A stretch of 55,814 bases of DNA from Flavobacterium sp. Sd200 (lineage in GTDB: Bacteria > Bacteroidota > Bacteroidia > Flavobacteriales > Flavobacteriaceae): positions 1 to 55,814 of the forward strand of contig NZ_WUMN01000011.1 of the NCBI RefSeq assembly GCF_009826935.1. Reading direction: 5' to 3'. Both the position numbers and the translations under genes were made by a program. The notes beneath the pieces are model-generated. The model did not search any database and was not told the origin of the DNA. It was given only the letters and a program-made list of their open reading frames with translations. Shown piece after piece: positions 16,377-24,635 of this stretch (position 1 is the stretch's first letter; every line of letters starts with the position of its first letter).

Positions 16377-18314
16377 ATGATAAGATCAATAAAAAAAATA
16401 TACAGGCTGCAATGGTTGGCTTTAGCATTACTGCTGGGACAGGCAACAGTATTTGCGCAGGTAAAACTGCCAAAGCTTATCAGCAACGGCATGGTGTTGC
16501 AGCATTCTCAAAATTTAAAGCTATGGGGTTGGGCTGCCCCGTCTGAAAAAGTAAGCCTTCTTTTTAACGGCAAGAGCTATACAGCAAAAGCTAATGCAAC
16601 AGGGGAGTGGATAATAAATCTTCCATCTCAAAAAGCAGGCGGGCCATTTACTATGACTTTTAGCGCAAGCAATAAGGTTGAGGTTAGCAATATTTTGTTT
16701 GGCGATGTGTGGCTGTGCAGTGGTCAGTCTAATATGGAATTGGCCATGAACCGCCTTTTGGATACGTATCCTGAAGAAGCGAACGCTAAAAACGATAATA
16801 TAAGACAGTTTTTAGTGCCAGATGTTTATAATTTTAAAGCAAAGCAGCCCGATGTTAATTCCGGTAACTGGGCATCTGTAAGCCCGACAACAATAGCCGA
16901 TTTCTCGGGTGTGGCTTATTTTTTTGCTAAGGCAGTATATCAAAAACATCATATACCGATCGGTATAATAAATGCATCCCTTGGCGGATCGCCCGCTCAG
17001 GCATGGATCAGTGAGGGCAGCCTGAAAAAGTTCCCTGAATATTTTGACCAAATGCAGTCTATGAAAGACGATAAACTTATTGCCAAAATAGAGCAGGAAG
17101 ATAAACAGGCATCGGCGGCATGGTATGGAGAACTTAACAAAAAAGATGAGGGTTTAAAAAAAGGCTGGAAAACAGCTGCCTTTGATGATAGCGGTTGGAA
17201 CGAAATGAAAGTTCCCGGTTATTGGGCAGATACGCAAATAGGGAATGTTAATGGTGCAGTTTGGTTCAGGAAAACAATTAACGTACCGCAGGGCATGACG
17301 GGGCTTGAAGCCAAACTGCAACTGGGCAGGATCGTAGATGCCGACTCTGTTTATGTGAACGATGTATTCGTTGGCACAACTTCATACCAGTATCCACCAA
17401 GAGATTATAAAATAGCAGCGGGAGTTTTAAAAGCGGGTAAAAATACTATTGCAGTCAGGATAATTAACAATGCAGGAAAAGGGGGCTTTATTTTAGATAA
17501 ACCTTACAAGATTACTGCCGGAAAAGAAATTATAGACCTGCAGGGGTTATGGAAGTTTAAAACAGGTGTGGTAATGCAACCCCTCAAATCGCAAACATTT
17601 ATAAGATGGAAATCGGGAGGTTTGTTTAATGCCATGATAGCACCCTTGCAAAACTATGCTATAAAAGGAGCTTTGTGGTATCAGGGTGAATCTAATACAG
17701 GCAAGCCAACCGAATATTCTGATCTAATGAAAACCCTTATCGCCGACTGGCGTGCAGGCTGGAAGCAGGAATTTCCGTTCATATACGTTCAGTTGCCGGG
17801 ATATATGGAAGAAAAGCAGGAGCCTACCGATACGAATTGGGCGGTTATGAGAGAGCAGCAAAGCAAAATAATAACAGTACCCAATACTGCTATGGCGGTA
17901 GCTTTAGATCTTGGCGAATGGAATGACATCCATCCTGTAAATAAAAAAGATGTTGGCGAAAGGCTTGCCTTACAGGCAGAAAAGCTGGTGTATGGCAATA
18001 CAAAAGTGGTTGCTTCGGGGCCATCTGTAAAAGCCATAAGAAAAGAAAGTAATAAAATTATTGTAAGCTTTAATGATATTGGAAGTGGCCTTATGGCTAA
18101 AGGAGACAATACGCTGCACTATTTTGCAATTGCCGGAGCCGATGAAAAGTATGTTTGGGCAACAGCGGTGATAAAAAACAATGAGGTGGTAGTTTATAGT
18201 GATTTGATTACTAACCCTGTTTTTATTAAGTATGCCTGGGCAGATAATCCGGCCAAAGCAAATCTTTACAATAAAGAAGGCCTTCCGGCAGCACCATTTA
18301 AAAGTAAGTTATAG
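16377..18314 (+). CDS. Sialate O-acetylesterase-type (CE20-like) acetyl xylan esterase
   Basis: About 645 aa. The start is ATG 16377 (MIRSIKKIYRLQWLALALLLG), which gives a signal peptide ending VFAQ; an upstream GTG lies inside a hairpin. The SGNH-hydrolase domain is split: block I DVWLCSGQSNMELAM holds the nucleophile Ser, then ASLGGSPAQAWIS. A jelly-roll-like insertion follows (WKTAAFDDSGWNEMKVPGYW to GLWKFKTG), then LWYQGESNTG, and the catalytic DxxH in LGEWNDIHPVNKKDVG. This split layout is that of family CE20, whose founding member deacetylates xylan. It probably removes acetyl groups from xylo-oligosaccharides in the periplasm; xylan specificity is inferred from context. Confidence 0.85.
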   Translation: MIRSIKKIYRLQWLALALLLGQATVFAQVKLPKLISNGMVLQHSQNLKLWGWAAPSEKVSLLFNGKSYTAKANATGEWIINLPSQKAGGPFTMTFSASNKVEVSNILFGDVWLCSGQSNMELAMNRLLDTYPEEANAKNDNIRQFLVPDVYNFKAKQPDVNSGNWASVSPTTIADFSGVAYFFAKAVYQKHHIPIGIINASLGGSPAQAWISEGSLKKFPEYFDQMQSMKDDKLIAKIEQEDKQASAAWYGELNKKDEGLKKGWKTAAFDDSGWNEMKVPGYWADTQIGNVNGAVWFRKTINVPQGMTGLEAKLQLGRIVDADSVYVNDVFVGTTSYQYPPRDYKIAAGVLKAGKNTIAVRIINNAGKGGFILDKPYKITAGKEIIDLQGLWKFKTGVVMQPLKSQTFIRWKSGGLFNAMIAPLQNYAIKGALWYQGESNTGKPTEYSDLMKTLIADWRAGWKQEFPFIYVQLPGYMEEKQEPTDTNWAVMREQQSKIITVPNTAMAVALDLGEWNDIHPVNKKDVGERLALQAEKLVYGNTKVVASGPSVKAIRKESNKIIVSFNDIGSGLMAKGDNTLHYFAIAGADEKYVWATAVIKNNEVVVYSDLITNPVFIKYAWADNPAKANLYNKEGLPAAPFKSKL

Positions 18315-18352
18315 TTAGTTTTAATATTCAATAAGCTTTAAAGCTTAAAAGT

Positions 18353-18383
18353 GAAGCCATGCATTTTATGTGTGGCTTTTTTT
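18353..18383 (+). terminator. Terminator after the esterase gene
   Basis: GAAGCCAT and GTGGCTT arms followed by seven Ts. It ends the susC-susD-esterase run before the LacI-family gene. Confidence 0.65.
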
Positions 18384-18540
18384 ATGATTCGGTAAAAAAA
18401 GGCAGGAAATATTTTCAAACAATAAAATATGTTGTATTATTGTTATTCTATCATATAGGTTTATTGGTGTTATTTTCTGTTTGACCTCAAAAAGTTTGAA
18501 GTAAAAACAAAATTTGCATGCTCTTTAGACCTTATTTATT

Positions 18541-18550
18541 AAAACGTTAT
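18541..18550 (+). promoter_or_regulatory. AAAACGTTAT box upstream of the LacI-family gene
   Basis: Identical to the decamer in the susC leader, 36 nt before the regulator's ATG. TTTAGACCTTAT lies just upstream (18524) and resembles the GGTCTAA element in reverse. This suggests autoregulation. Confidence 0.4.
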
Positions 18551-18585
18551 AGTAAGCTAAGATCAATAAAGTAGGCTAAAAAAAC

Positions 18586-19635
18586 ATGAGCAATATTACT
18601 ATAAAAGACATTGCAAAAGCTTTAAACTTGTCAGTTTCAACAATTTCAAAAGCACTGAACAACAGCTATGAAATTGGCGATGAAACTAAACAGAGGGTAA
18701 ATGATTATGCTAAGGCCAATAATTATAAGCCCAATCGTTTGGCCAAAAGTTTAAAAATCGGGCATACCAATTCTATTGGTGTGTTGGTTTGTTCTTATTT
18801 TAGCAGTACTTTTTTGGCACAGATATTAGACGGCATCCAAAAAGCATCTTTAGAAACCGGGCACGATATTATTATTATGCAGAGTTTTGAAAATGTAGAT
18901 AACGAAAAAGCCTGTCTCGATGCGCTTATTTCAAAAGGGGTGGATGGCATTTTAATGGCTCCGGTAAGCGAAACCTCCAATTCAGAATATCTTAATTATA
19001 TCACTCAAAACCATTGTCCAATAGTTTTGTTCGACAGGTTTAATCCTGCTATTGAGACTACAAAAATTGGTGTTAACGAATATAAGGGAGCTTTTGAAGC
19101 AACCCAGCATCTTATAAACATTAACAGAAAAAGGATATTATTTATTACGGGTGATAAGTTTGGCGAGAACAACCAGCGTATATTAGGTTTTAAAAAAGCA
19201 TTAAAAAATCTCGATATACCTTTCAACCAGCGTTATATGGTGTACTGTAGCCTTGAAGATACGGAGGCCATGGATGCAAAAATATGCCAGTCGATACAGC
19301 AGTTGACAGAAGCTAATATTAGGCCCAATGCTATTTTTGGTGCTACAGATGTTATTACAACCCGCACTTTGGGCATACTTGCCAACCTAAAGATAAAAGT
19401 GCCTGAAGATATTGCCGTGATTGGTTTTGCTAACACTGATATTGCTTTTTCACTAAATCCATCGTTATCAACCATACGTCAACCTGCACGAGACATAGGC
19501 TATTTGGCTTTGAACAAGCTTGTAGAGCTTATAGATCTTCACGGAAAGAAGCCTGCTCAGTATGAAACAATTCTTTTAGAAACAACTATACAGCTAAGAA
19601 ATTCAACAAATCTGGAAACGGTACAACAGGCTTAA
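18586..19635 (+). CDS. LacI-family transcriptional regulator
   Basis: 349 aa. The N-terminal helix-turn-helix reads TIKDIAKALNLSVSTISKALNN, followed by the hinge helix region YKPNRLAKSLKIG (about 47-59), and then a periplasmic-binding-protein-like sensor domain (IGVLVCSYFS to TIQLRNS). Its place inside the locus, facing the hexuronate operon, makes glucuronate or a xylan fragment the likely effector. It is probably the regulator that binds the 19-bp motif shared by three promoters, although this pairing is inference. No hybrid two-component sensor or ECF/anti-sigma pair, the usual PUL regulators, is present. Stop to stop, it is convergent with the MFS gene. Confidence 0.92.
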   Translation: MSNITIKDIAKALNLSVSTISKALNNSYEIGDETKQRVNDYAKANNYKPNRLAKSLKIGHTNSIGVLVCSYFSSTFLAQILDGIQKASLETGHDIIIMQSFENVDNEKACLDALISKGVDGILMAPVSETSNSEYLNYITQNHCPIVLFDRFNPAIETTKIGVNEYKGAFEATQHLININRKRILFITGDKFGENNQRILGFKKALKNLDIPFNQRYMVYCSLEDTEAMDAKICQSIQQLTEANIRPNAIFGATDVITTRTLGILANLKIKVPEDIAVIGFANTDIAFSLNPSLSTIRQPARDIGYLALNKLVELIDLHGKKPAQYETILLETTIQLRNSTNLETVQQA

Positions 19636-19644
19636 GAATATCTC

Positions 19645-21006
19645 TTACAACTTTACTATTTTCATTTTTGGCACGAGCACTTTCATAAAGCTCCAGGCAA
19701 TTAGGTAGATAAGCGCGCAAACACTAAACACTATTGCATATCCTGTGGTTACACTGCCCATGGTTTTGTAATAGTCTAAAACCCTGCCTACAAGCACCGA
19801 TACCAACGCACCGCCAATTCCGCCTGCCATACCGCCTATACCGGTAACACTTGCTACGGCTGCTTTTGGGAACATATCGGAAATTGTAGAGTATAGGTTT
19901 GCCGACCATGCCTGATGTGCCGATGCCCCAACACCAATTAACAGTACGGGTATCCAGTAAGAAATATCACCAAAAGGCAGGATAAGTAAAACCGCTAATG
20001 GAAAAAGCGCAATGTAAAACATGGCTTTCATGCGTCCGTCGTAAGATGAATATCCCCTGTTAATAAAGTACATAGGGAACCAGCCACCGCTAATGCTGCC
20101 TACCATCGTCATAGTGTAAAGTACAGTAAGCGGCAATGTAATTTGTGTTGCAGTTAAATTAAACTGCCCTGTTAAATATGAGGGAAGCCAAAACAGGAAG
20201 AACCACCAAACACCATCGGTAAAGAACTTGCCAAGCGTAAATGCCCAGGTTTGCCTAAAGGTTAGGAGTTTATACCACGATACTTTTATTTCAGGCTCGG
20301 GTTCAGATATTTTATCATAAACAGTGTCGTGGGCTATGTATTGCAGTTCCTCTGCCGATAATCGTTTTTGTTTTAAAGGAGTATCATAATATACCAGCCA
20401 AAATAGTAACCATATAAACCCAAGGGCACCTATTATTATAAAAGAACTTTGCCAACCCAAATGATAGGCCAGCCAAGGCACAGTTAAAGGCGCAAGTATG
20501 GCACCTATGTTTGAGCCTGAGTTAAAGATACCGGTGGCAAGTGCCCTTTCTTTTTTAGGGAAGTACTCGGCCGTGGCTTTAATTGCCGCCGGAAAGTTGG
20601 CCGATTCTCCCATACCTAAAACCAATCTGGCAATTATAAAACCCAATACAGATATTGATATTCCCGAAACTCCTATAACGCCTAAAATATTAGCAGCTAC
20701 ACTACCTATCTCTATGGCATAGGCATGTATCATAGCTCCTATAGACCATATAATCAATGCAATGGTATAGCCTTTTTTAACGCCAAGTTTGTCTACAAAG
20801 CGTCCGGCAAGCAGCATAAAAATGGCATAAGCCAATTGAAAAACGGCCGTAATAGTGCCGTAGTCAGAATTTGTCCAGCCAAACTCCTTTTCTAAAACAG
20901 GATGCAGCAGGCTTAGTACCTGCCTGTCGAGATAGTTTATTGTAGTGCCAAAAAAGAGTAGCGCGCAAATAGTCCACCTATAGCTGCCTGTTTTATTTTT
21001 TATCAT
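19645..21006 (-). CDS. MFS hexuronate transporter (ExuT-like)
   Basis: 453 aa with about 12 hydrophobic segments. The opening WTICALLFFGTTINYLDRQVLSLLHPVLEKEF is characteristic of the anion:cation symporter branch that contains ExuT and related hexuronate permeases. LGMGESANFPAAIKATAEYFPKKERALATGIFNSGSNIGA is the conserved TM4-5 region. It should bring glucuronate or galacturonate through the inner membrane. It is the last gene of the uxuB-uxuA-uxaC operon, 26 nt after uxaC. Confidence 0.92.
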   Translation of the reverse strand: MIKNKTGSYRWTICALLFFGTTINYLDRQVLSLLHPVLEKEFGWTNSDYGTITAVFQLAYAIFMLLAGRFVDKLGVKKGYTIALIIWSIGAMIHAYAIEIGSVAANILGVIGVSGISISVLGFIIARLVLGMGESANFPAAIKATAEYFPKKERALATGIFNSGSNIGAILAPLTVPWLAYHLGWQSSFIIIGALGFIWLLFWLVYYDTPLKQKRLSAEELQYIAHDTVYDKISEPEPEIKVSWYKLLTFRQTWAFTLGKFFTDGVWWFFLFWLPSYLTGQFNLTATQITLPLTVLYTMTMVGSISGGWFPMYFINRGYSSYDGRMKAMFYIALFPLAVLLILPFGDISYWIPVLLIGVGASAHQAWSANLYSTISDMFPKAAVASVTGIGGMAGGIGGALVSVLVGRVLDYYKTMGSVTTGYAIVFSVCALIYLIAWSFMKVLVPKMKIVKL

Positions 21007-21032
21007 AATTATATCTGTAGATATGAAAGGTG

Positions 21033-22439
21033 CTAAAGCCTGAAATAGTTTTTAGCATTGTTATAGCATATATCTCCGATTATAGAGCCTATCCAGTTGA
21101 TATCGTTAGGGATATATCCTTTTTTAATATCCTGCGCAAAAAGGTTGCAAATCAATCTGCGGAAATATTCGTGGCGCGAATATGAAAGAAAACTTCTTGA
21201 GTCGGTAAGCATACCAATAAATGTACTTATCAACCCTTGGTTAGATAAAGTATTTATTTGTTTGGTCATGCCGTCTAACTGGTCTAAAAACCACCATCCG
21301 GATCCAAACTGTACCTTTCCTCGAATGCCTTCACCCTGAAAGTTCCCGGCCATTGTTGCAAACAATGTGTTATCGGCAGGGTTGAGGTTATACAAAACTG
21401 TTTTGGCCAGCTTGTCATGGCTCTCTAAATGGTTTAAAAAGTAAGCAAGGGTCTCGCCCTGTTTATAATCTCCCACGGTGTCATAGCCTGTATCGGCACC
21501 CAGCACCGCTACTTTATGTGCATTGCTGTTTCTTAAAGACCCCAAATGAAACTGCTGAACCCAGCCTTTGTCATAATATAATTTGCATAGTTCCGCTAAT
21601 ACATAAAATGAAAAGGAGTCTTTAACAGAAAGGGCATTATTGTCGTCTCCGTTTAAAACAGCTTTAAAAACGGCATCAATTTCGGCTTTGCTGTAATTAT
21701 CTCTTGGCGGCACTGCTGTTAACCCATGGTCTGAAGCACAGCATCCTGCGTCATCAAAATAAGCTATACGAATGCTGTAGGCAGCCATTAGGGATTCGAG
21801 GTCGGTAATGTTTATACCTGCCGAATTGCCTAGTTTTTGAACATACTCCCTAAAATCGTTCCCGGTATGAATGTTGAATATCTTATCGGGCCTGAACGAC
21901 GGAAGTATTTTTGTACTGAAGGTACTGTTTTTTAGTTGCAGATGATGCTCTAATGTATCAATAGGGTCATCTGTCGTACCCACCATCACCACATTAAATT
22001 GTTGCAGCAGTCCCTGTGTAGAGAAGTTATCCTGCTGCAACATTTTAGTAGTGGTATTATAAATGCTTTCGGCATTATTTGCATTCAAAAGTTCGGTAAT
22101 GCCAAACGGATTTTTAAGTTCCATGTGTGTCCAGTGAAACAAAGGGTTGCGCACCGTGTATGGTACGGTCTGTGCCCATTTGGCAAACTTTTCGCTATCA
22201 CTGGCATCTCCTGTAATGTAACGCTCTTCAACACCCAATGCGCGCATGGCACGCCATTTATAATGGTCGCCTTTAAGCCATATATCGGTAATGTTCTCAA
22301 ACTTTTTATTGCTTGCAATAGCCTCCGGCGACAGGTGCGAATGATAATCTATAATAGGCTGATGTTTAGCAAAACCATGATAAAGCTGTTCTGCAACATC
22401 AGATTCTAAAATGAAATTATCGGTTAAAAAAGATGCCAT
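21033..22439 (-). CDS. uxaC: Glucuronate isomerase
   Basis: 468 aa, the family's usual length. Converts D-glucuronate to D-fructuronate (and D-galacturonate to D-tagaturonate), the first cytoplasmic step of the hexuronate pathway. The metal site starts with DYHSHLSPEAI near residue 32, and IWLKGDHYKWRAMRALGV and VMVGTTDDPIDTLEHH are conserved family blocks. The C-terminal LTDSRSFLSYSRHEYFRRLICN is also diagnostic. It follows uxuA by 14 nt within one operon. Confidence 0.97.
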   Translation of the reverse strand: MASFLTDNFILESDVAEQLYHGFAKHQPIIDYHSHLSPEAIASNKKFENITDIWLKGDHYKWRAMRALGVEERYITGDASDSEKFAKWAQTVPYTVRNPLFHWTHMELKNPFGITELLNANNAESIYNTTTKMLQQDNFSTQGLLQQFNVVMVGTTDDPIDTLEHHLQLKNSTFSTKILPSFRPDKIFNIHTGNDFREYVQKLGNSAGINITDLESLMAAYSIRIAYFDDAGCCASDHGLTAVPPRDNYSKAEIDAVFKAVLNGDDNNALSVKDSFSFYVLAELCKLYYDKGWVQQFHLGSLRNSNAHKVAVLGADTGYDTVGDYKQGETLAYFLNHLESHDKLAKTVLYNLNPADNTLFATMAGNFQGEGIRGKVQFGSGWWFLDQLDGMTKQINTLSNQGLISTFIGMLTDSRSFLSYSRHEYFRRLICNLFAQDIKKGYIPNDINWIGSIIGDICYNNAKNYFRL

Positions 22440-22453
22440 AGTTTCCGTATAAA

Positions 22454-23626
22454 TTATTGACCGATAATACCTAATTCAAGCCCGCGTAGTTCGGCTAAAC
22501 CACGCAGCCTGCCAATGGCAGAATATCCCGGATGGGTAGTTTTGTTAAGGTCGTCCAGCATTTGATGCCCATGATCCGGCCTGAAAGGTATAGGTGTGCT
22601 GCGTGTACTGTTTTCGGCTACAATAGCTTTCATTATGCTGTACATGTTTACATCGCCGTCAAGATGGTCGGCTTCATAAAAGTTTCCGGCTTCGTCTTTT
22701 TTTACATTTCTTAAATGTATAAAATGAACACGGTGTTTTACGGCTTCAAAAATTTCAGTAATGTTGTTTTTAACTCCTGCTCCCAATGAACCTGTACAAA
22801 AACAAATGCCGTTGTGCTCTTTATTAACTCCGTTTATAATAAATTCAAGATCGCCTTTATTGCTGGCAATTCTCGGTAATCCTAAAATAGGGTAGGGAGG
22901 GTCATCCGGGTGAATGGTCATTTTAACACCTTCTTCTTCACACACGGCAGCAATTGCCTCTAAAAAGTAAAGTAGGTTTTGCCTTAACCCGTCAAATCCA
23001 ATAGCCTGGTAAATGTCTATACTTTGCTGTAGACTTTCCAGTGTTATGCTGTCTTCACCAGGCACTCCCATCAAAATTACCTCAGTTAAAACGGCAGTTT
23101 CTTCTTCAGATATTGTTTTGCTCTTTTCGGCAGCACCGGCTACAATTGCTTCCGGATAATCATTGGCAGCGCCTTCTCTTTTTAAGATATAGATATCAAA
23201 ATAGGCAAGATCTTCCCAGTTAAAATAAAGTGCCTTAGAGCCATCTTTCATTTCAAGATCCAGCTTTGTGCGGGTCCAGTCAAGCACAGGCATAAAATTG
23301 TAGCATACTGTTTTAAGCCCGCATGCACTAAGGTTTTTTAAAGACTGGCGGTAGTTGTCCAAATATTTTTCGGCATCTGCACTACGGGTTTTTATGGCTT
23401 CGTGCACAGGTACGCTTTCTACCACACTCCAGGTTAACCCGGCATCTTCTATCTGTTTTTTTCTTTTGCTTATTTCTTCCACCGTCCACACAGCACCGTG
23501 GGCTACATGGTGCAGGGCAGATACTATTCCTGTTGCACCGGCCTGCTTAACATCCTGCAGGCTTACCGAATCATCCGGGCCATACCATCTCCAGGTTTGC
23601 TCCAGTTTTTTTGTTGTATTTTCCAT
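22454..23626 (-). CDS. uxuA: Mannonate dehydratase
   Basis: 390 aa. Dehydrates D-mannonate to 2-keto-3-deoxygluconate. The N-terminus WRWYGPDDSVSLQDVKQAGATGIVSALHH is a family hallmark, as are IHPDDPPYPILGLPRIASN (metal-binding His), FCTGSLGAGVKNN, HLRNV and the C-terminal RPDHGHQMLDD. It lies 13 nt after uxuB and 14 nt before uxaC. Confidence 0.97.
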   Translation of the reverse strand: MENTTKKLEQTWRWYGPDDSVSLQDVKQAGATGIVSALHHVAHGAVWTVEEISKRKKQIEDAGLTWSVVESVPVHEAIKTRSADAEKYLDNYRQSLKNLSACGLKTVCYNFMPVLDWTRTKLDLEMKDGSKALYFNWEDLAYFDIYILKREGAANDYPEAIVAGAAEKSKTISEEETAVLTEVILMGVPGEDSITLESLQQSIDIYQAIGFDGLRQNLLYFLEAIAAVCEEEGVKMTIHPDDPPYPILGLPRIASNKGDLEFIINGVNKEHNGICFCTGSLGAGVKNNITEIFEAVKHRVHFIHLRNVKKDEAGNFYEADHLDGDVNMYSIMKAIVAENSTRSTPIPFRPDHGHQMLDDLNKTTHPGYSAIGRLRGLAELRGLELGIIGQ

Positions 23627-23639
23627 GTTTATTTAAATA

Positions 23640-24461
23640 TTATACGCCACACCAGGCATTAAAACCACCATCTACAAAAAGTATTTCCCCGTTTACAAAA
23701 CCGGAGGCATCGCTAAGTAAAAATACAAGGCTTCCTTCTAATTCCTGTGGTTCGCCAAGGCGTGAGTATGGAGTGTTGTTTACAAATTTTTGTGCCCTGT
23801 CTGTAAATGTTCCGTCAGGGTTGGTTAGCAGCGTGCGGTTTTGCTCTGTAAGGAAAACCCCCGGTGCAATGGCATTTACTCGCACTCTGTCGCCATAACG
23901 CAACGACAGTTCGGCAGCCATCCATTTGGTATAGCCGTCTATGCCGTGCTTGGCAACATTATATCCTAAACCTCTTGTAATAGAGCGGCTCGCAGCCAAA
24001 GAAGATATATTTACTATAGAACCTTTACCCTTTTCGGCAATTACACGGCCAAATATATGGGTTGGTATTATAGTGCCATACAGGTTAAGTTCTATGGCTT
24101 TGATGGTATCTGTAACATTAGATTCAAAAAGGTTATCATTCGGTCCTATTGTAGAGCCGGGAATGTTTCCGCCTGCGGCATTTACCAAACAATCTATAGT
24201 GCCAAAGCGGGCTAAAATTTCATCTTTGGCGCGAATAATATCCTGTTCATCCAGAACATTGGCTACAACAGCAATAGCCTCTCCACCAAGTTCTTCTACC
24301 ATTGCCACCCTTTCATCTGCCTTTTCTTTATTGCGGCCCAAAACGGCAATTTTGCCTCCTGCTTCTGCAATGGCTTTAATAAACGATTCGCCCAAAACAC
24401 CTGTGCCGCCTGTTACGACAACAACCTTACCTTTAAGCGAAAATGTGTCTAAAACATTCAT
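23640..24461 (-). CDS. uxuB: D-mannonate oxidoreductase, SDR family
   Basis: 273 aa, a short-chain dehydrogenase with VVVTGGTGVLGESF (cofactor loop), NAAGG, and the catalytic Ser in NISSLAASR with Tyr/Lys in GYNVAKHGIDG. It reduces D-fructuronate to D-mannonate. This is the short SDR form common in Bacteroidota, not the long-chain E. coli UxuB. It is the first gene of the hexuronate operon and has the 19-bp motif and the GGTCTAATATTGAC element upstream. Specificity rests on the neighbours uxuA and uxaC. Confidence 0.9.
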   Translation of the reverse strand: MNVLDTFSLKGKVVVVTGGTGVLGESFIKAIAEAGGKIAVLGRNKEKADERVAMVEELGGEAIAVVANVLDEQDIIRAKDEILARFGTIDCLVNAAGGNIPGSTIGPNDNLFESNVTDTIKAIELNLYGTIIPTHIFGRVIAEKGKGSIVNISSLAASRSITRGLGYNVAKHGIDGYTKWMAAELSLRYGDRVRVNAIAPGVFLTEQNRTLLTNPDGTFTDRAQKFVNNTPYSRLGEPQELEGSLVFLLSDASGFVNGEILFVDGGFNAWCGV

Positions 24462-24504
24462 TGATATATTGATTATTTATTTTGAAGTTTATGTTTTATG
24501 AGGG

Positions 24505-24521
24505 TCAATATTAGACCTAAA
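24505..24521 (-). promoter_or_regulatory. GGTCTAATATTGACC element upstream of uxuB
   Basis: On the minus strand AGGTCTAATATTGACCC forms a GGTC-7-GACC inverted repeat. It is nearly the same as the element at 30281 upstream of GH115. About 44 nt before the uxuB ATG. Confidence 0.5.
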
Positions 24522-24554
24522 ATTTCTAAATTTTTGTAACTTTTGTAAATATCC

Positions 24555-24573
24555 GCTAAAACGTATTCGTAGC
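24555..24573 (+). promoter_or_regulatory. Candidate operator, copy B
   Basis: GCTAAAACGTATTCGTAGC. It differs from copy C in one position. It lies between the GH2 gene end and the uxuB start, about 95 nt upstream of uxuB. Confidence 0.65.
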
Positions 24574-24635
24574 AGTTACGCACAATTTTAACCGTAAACT
24601 GAGTTAGCATACGGCTAAATTGCTATAGTAATTTA

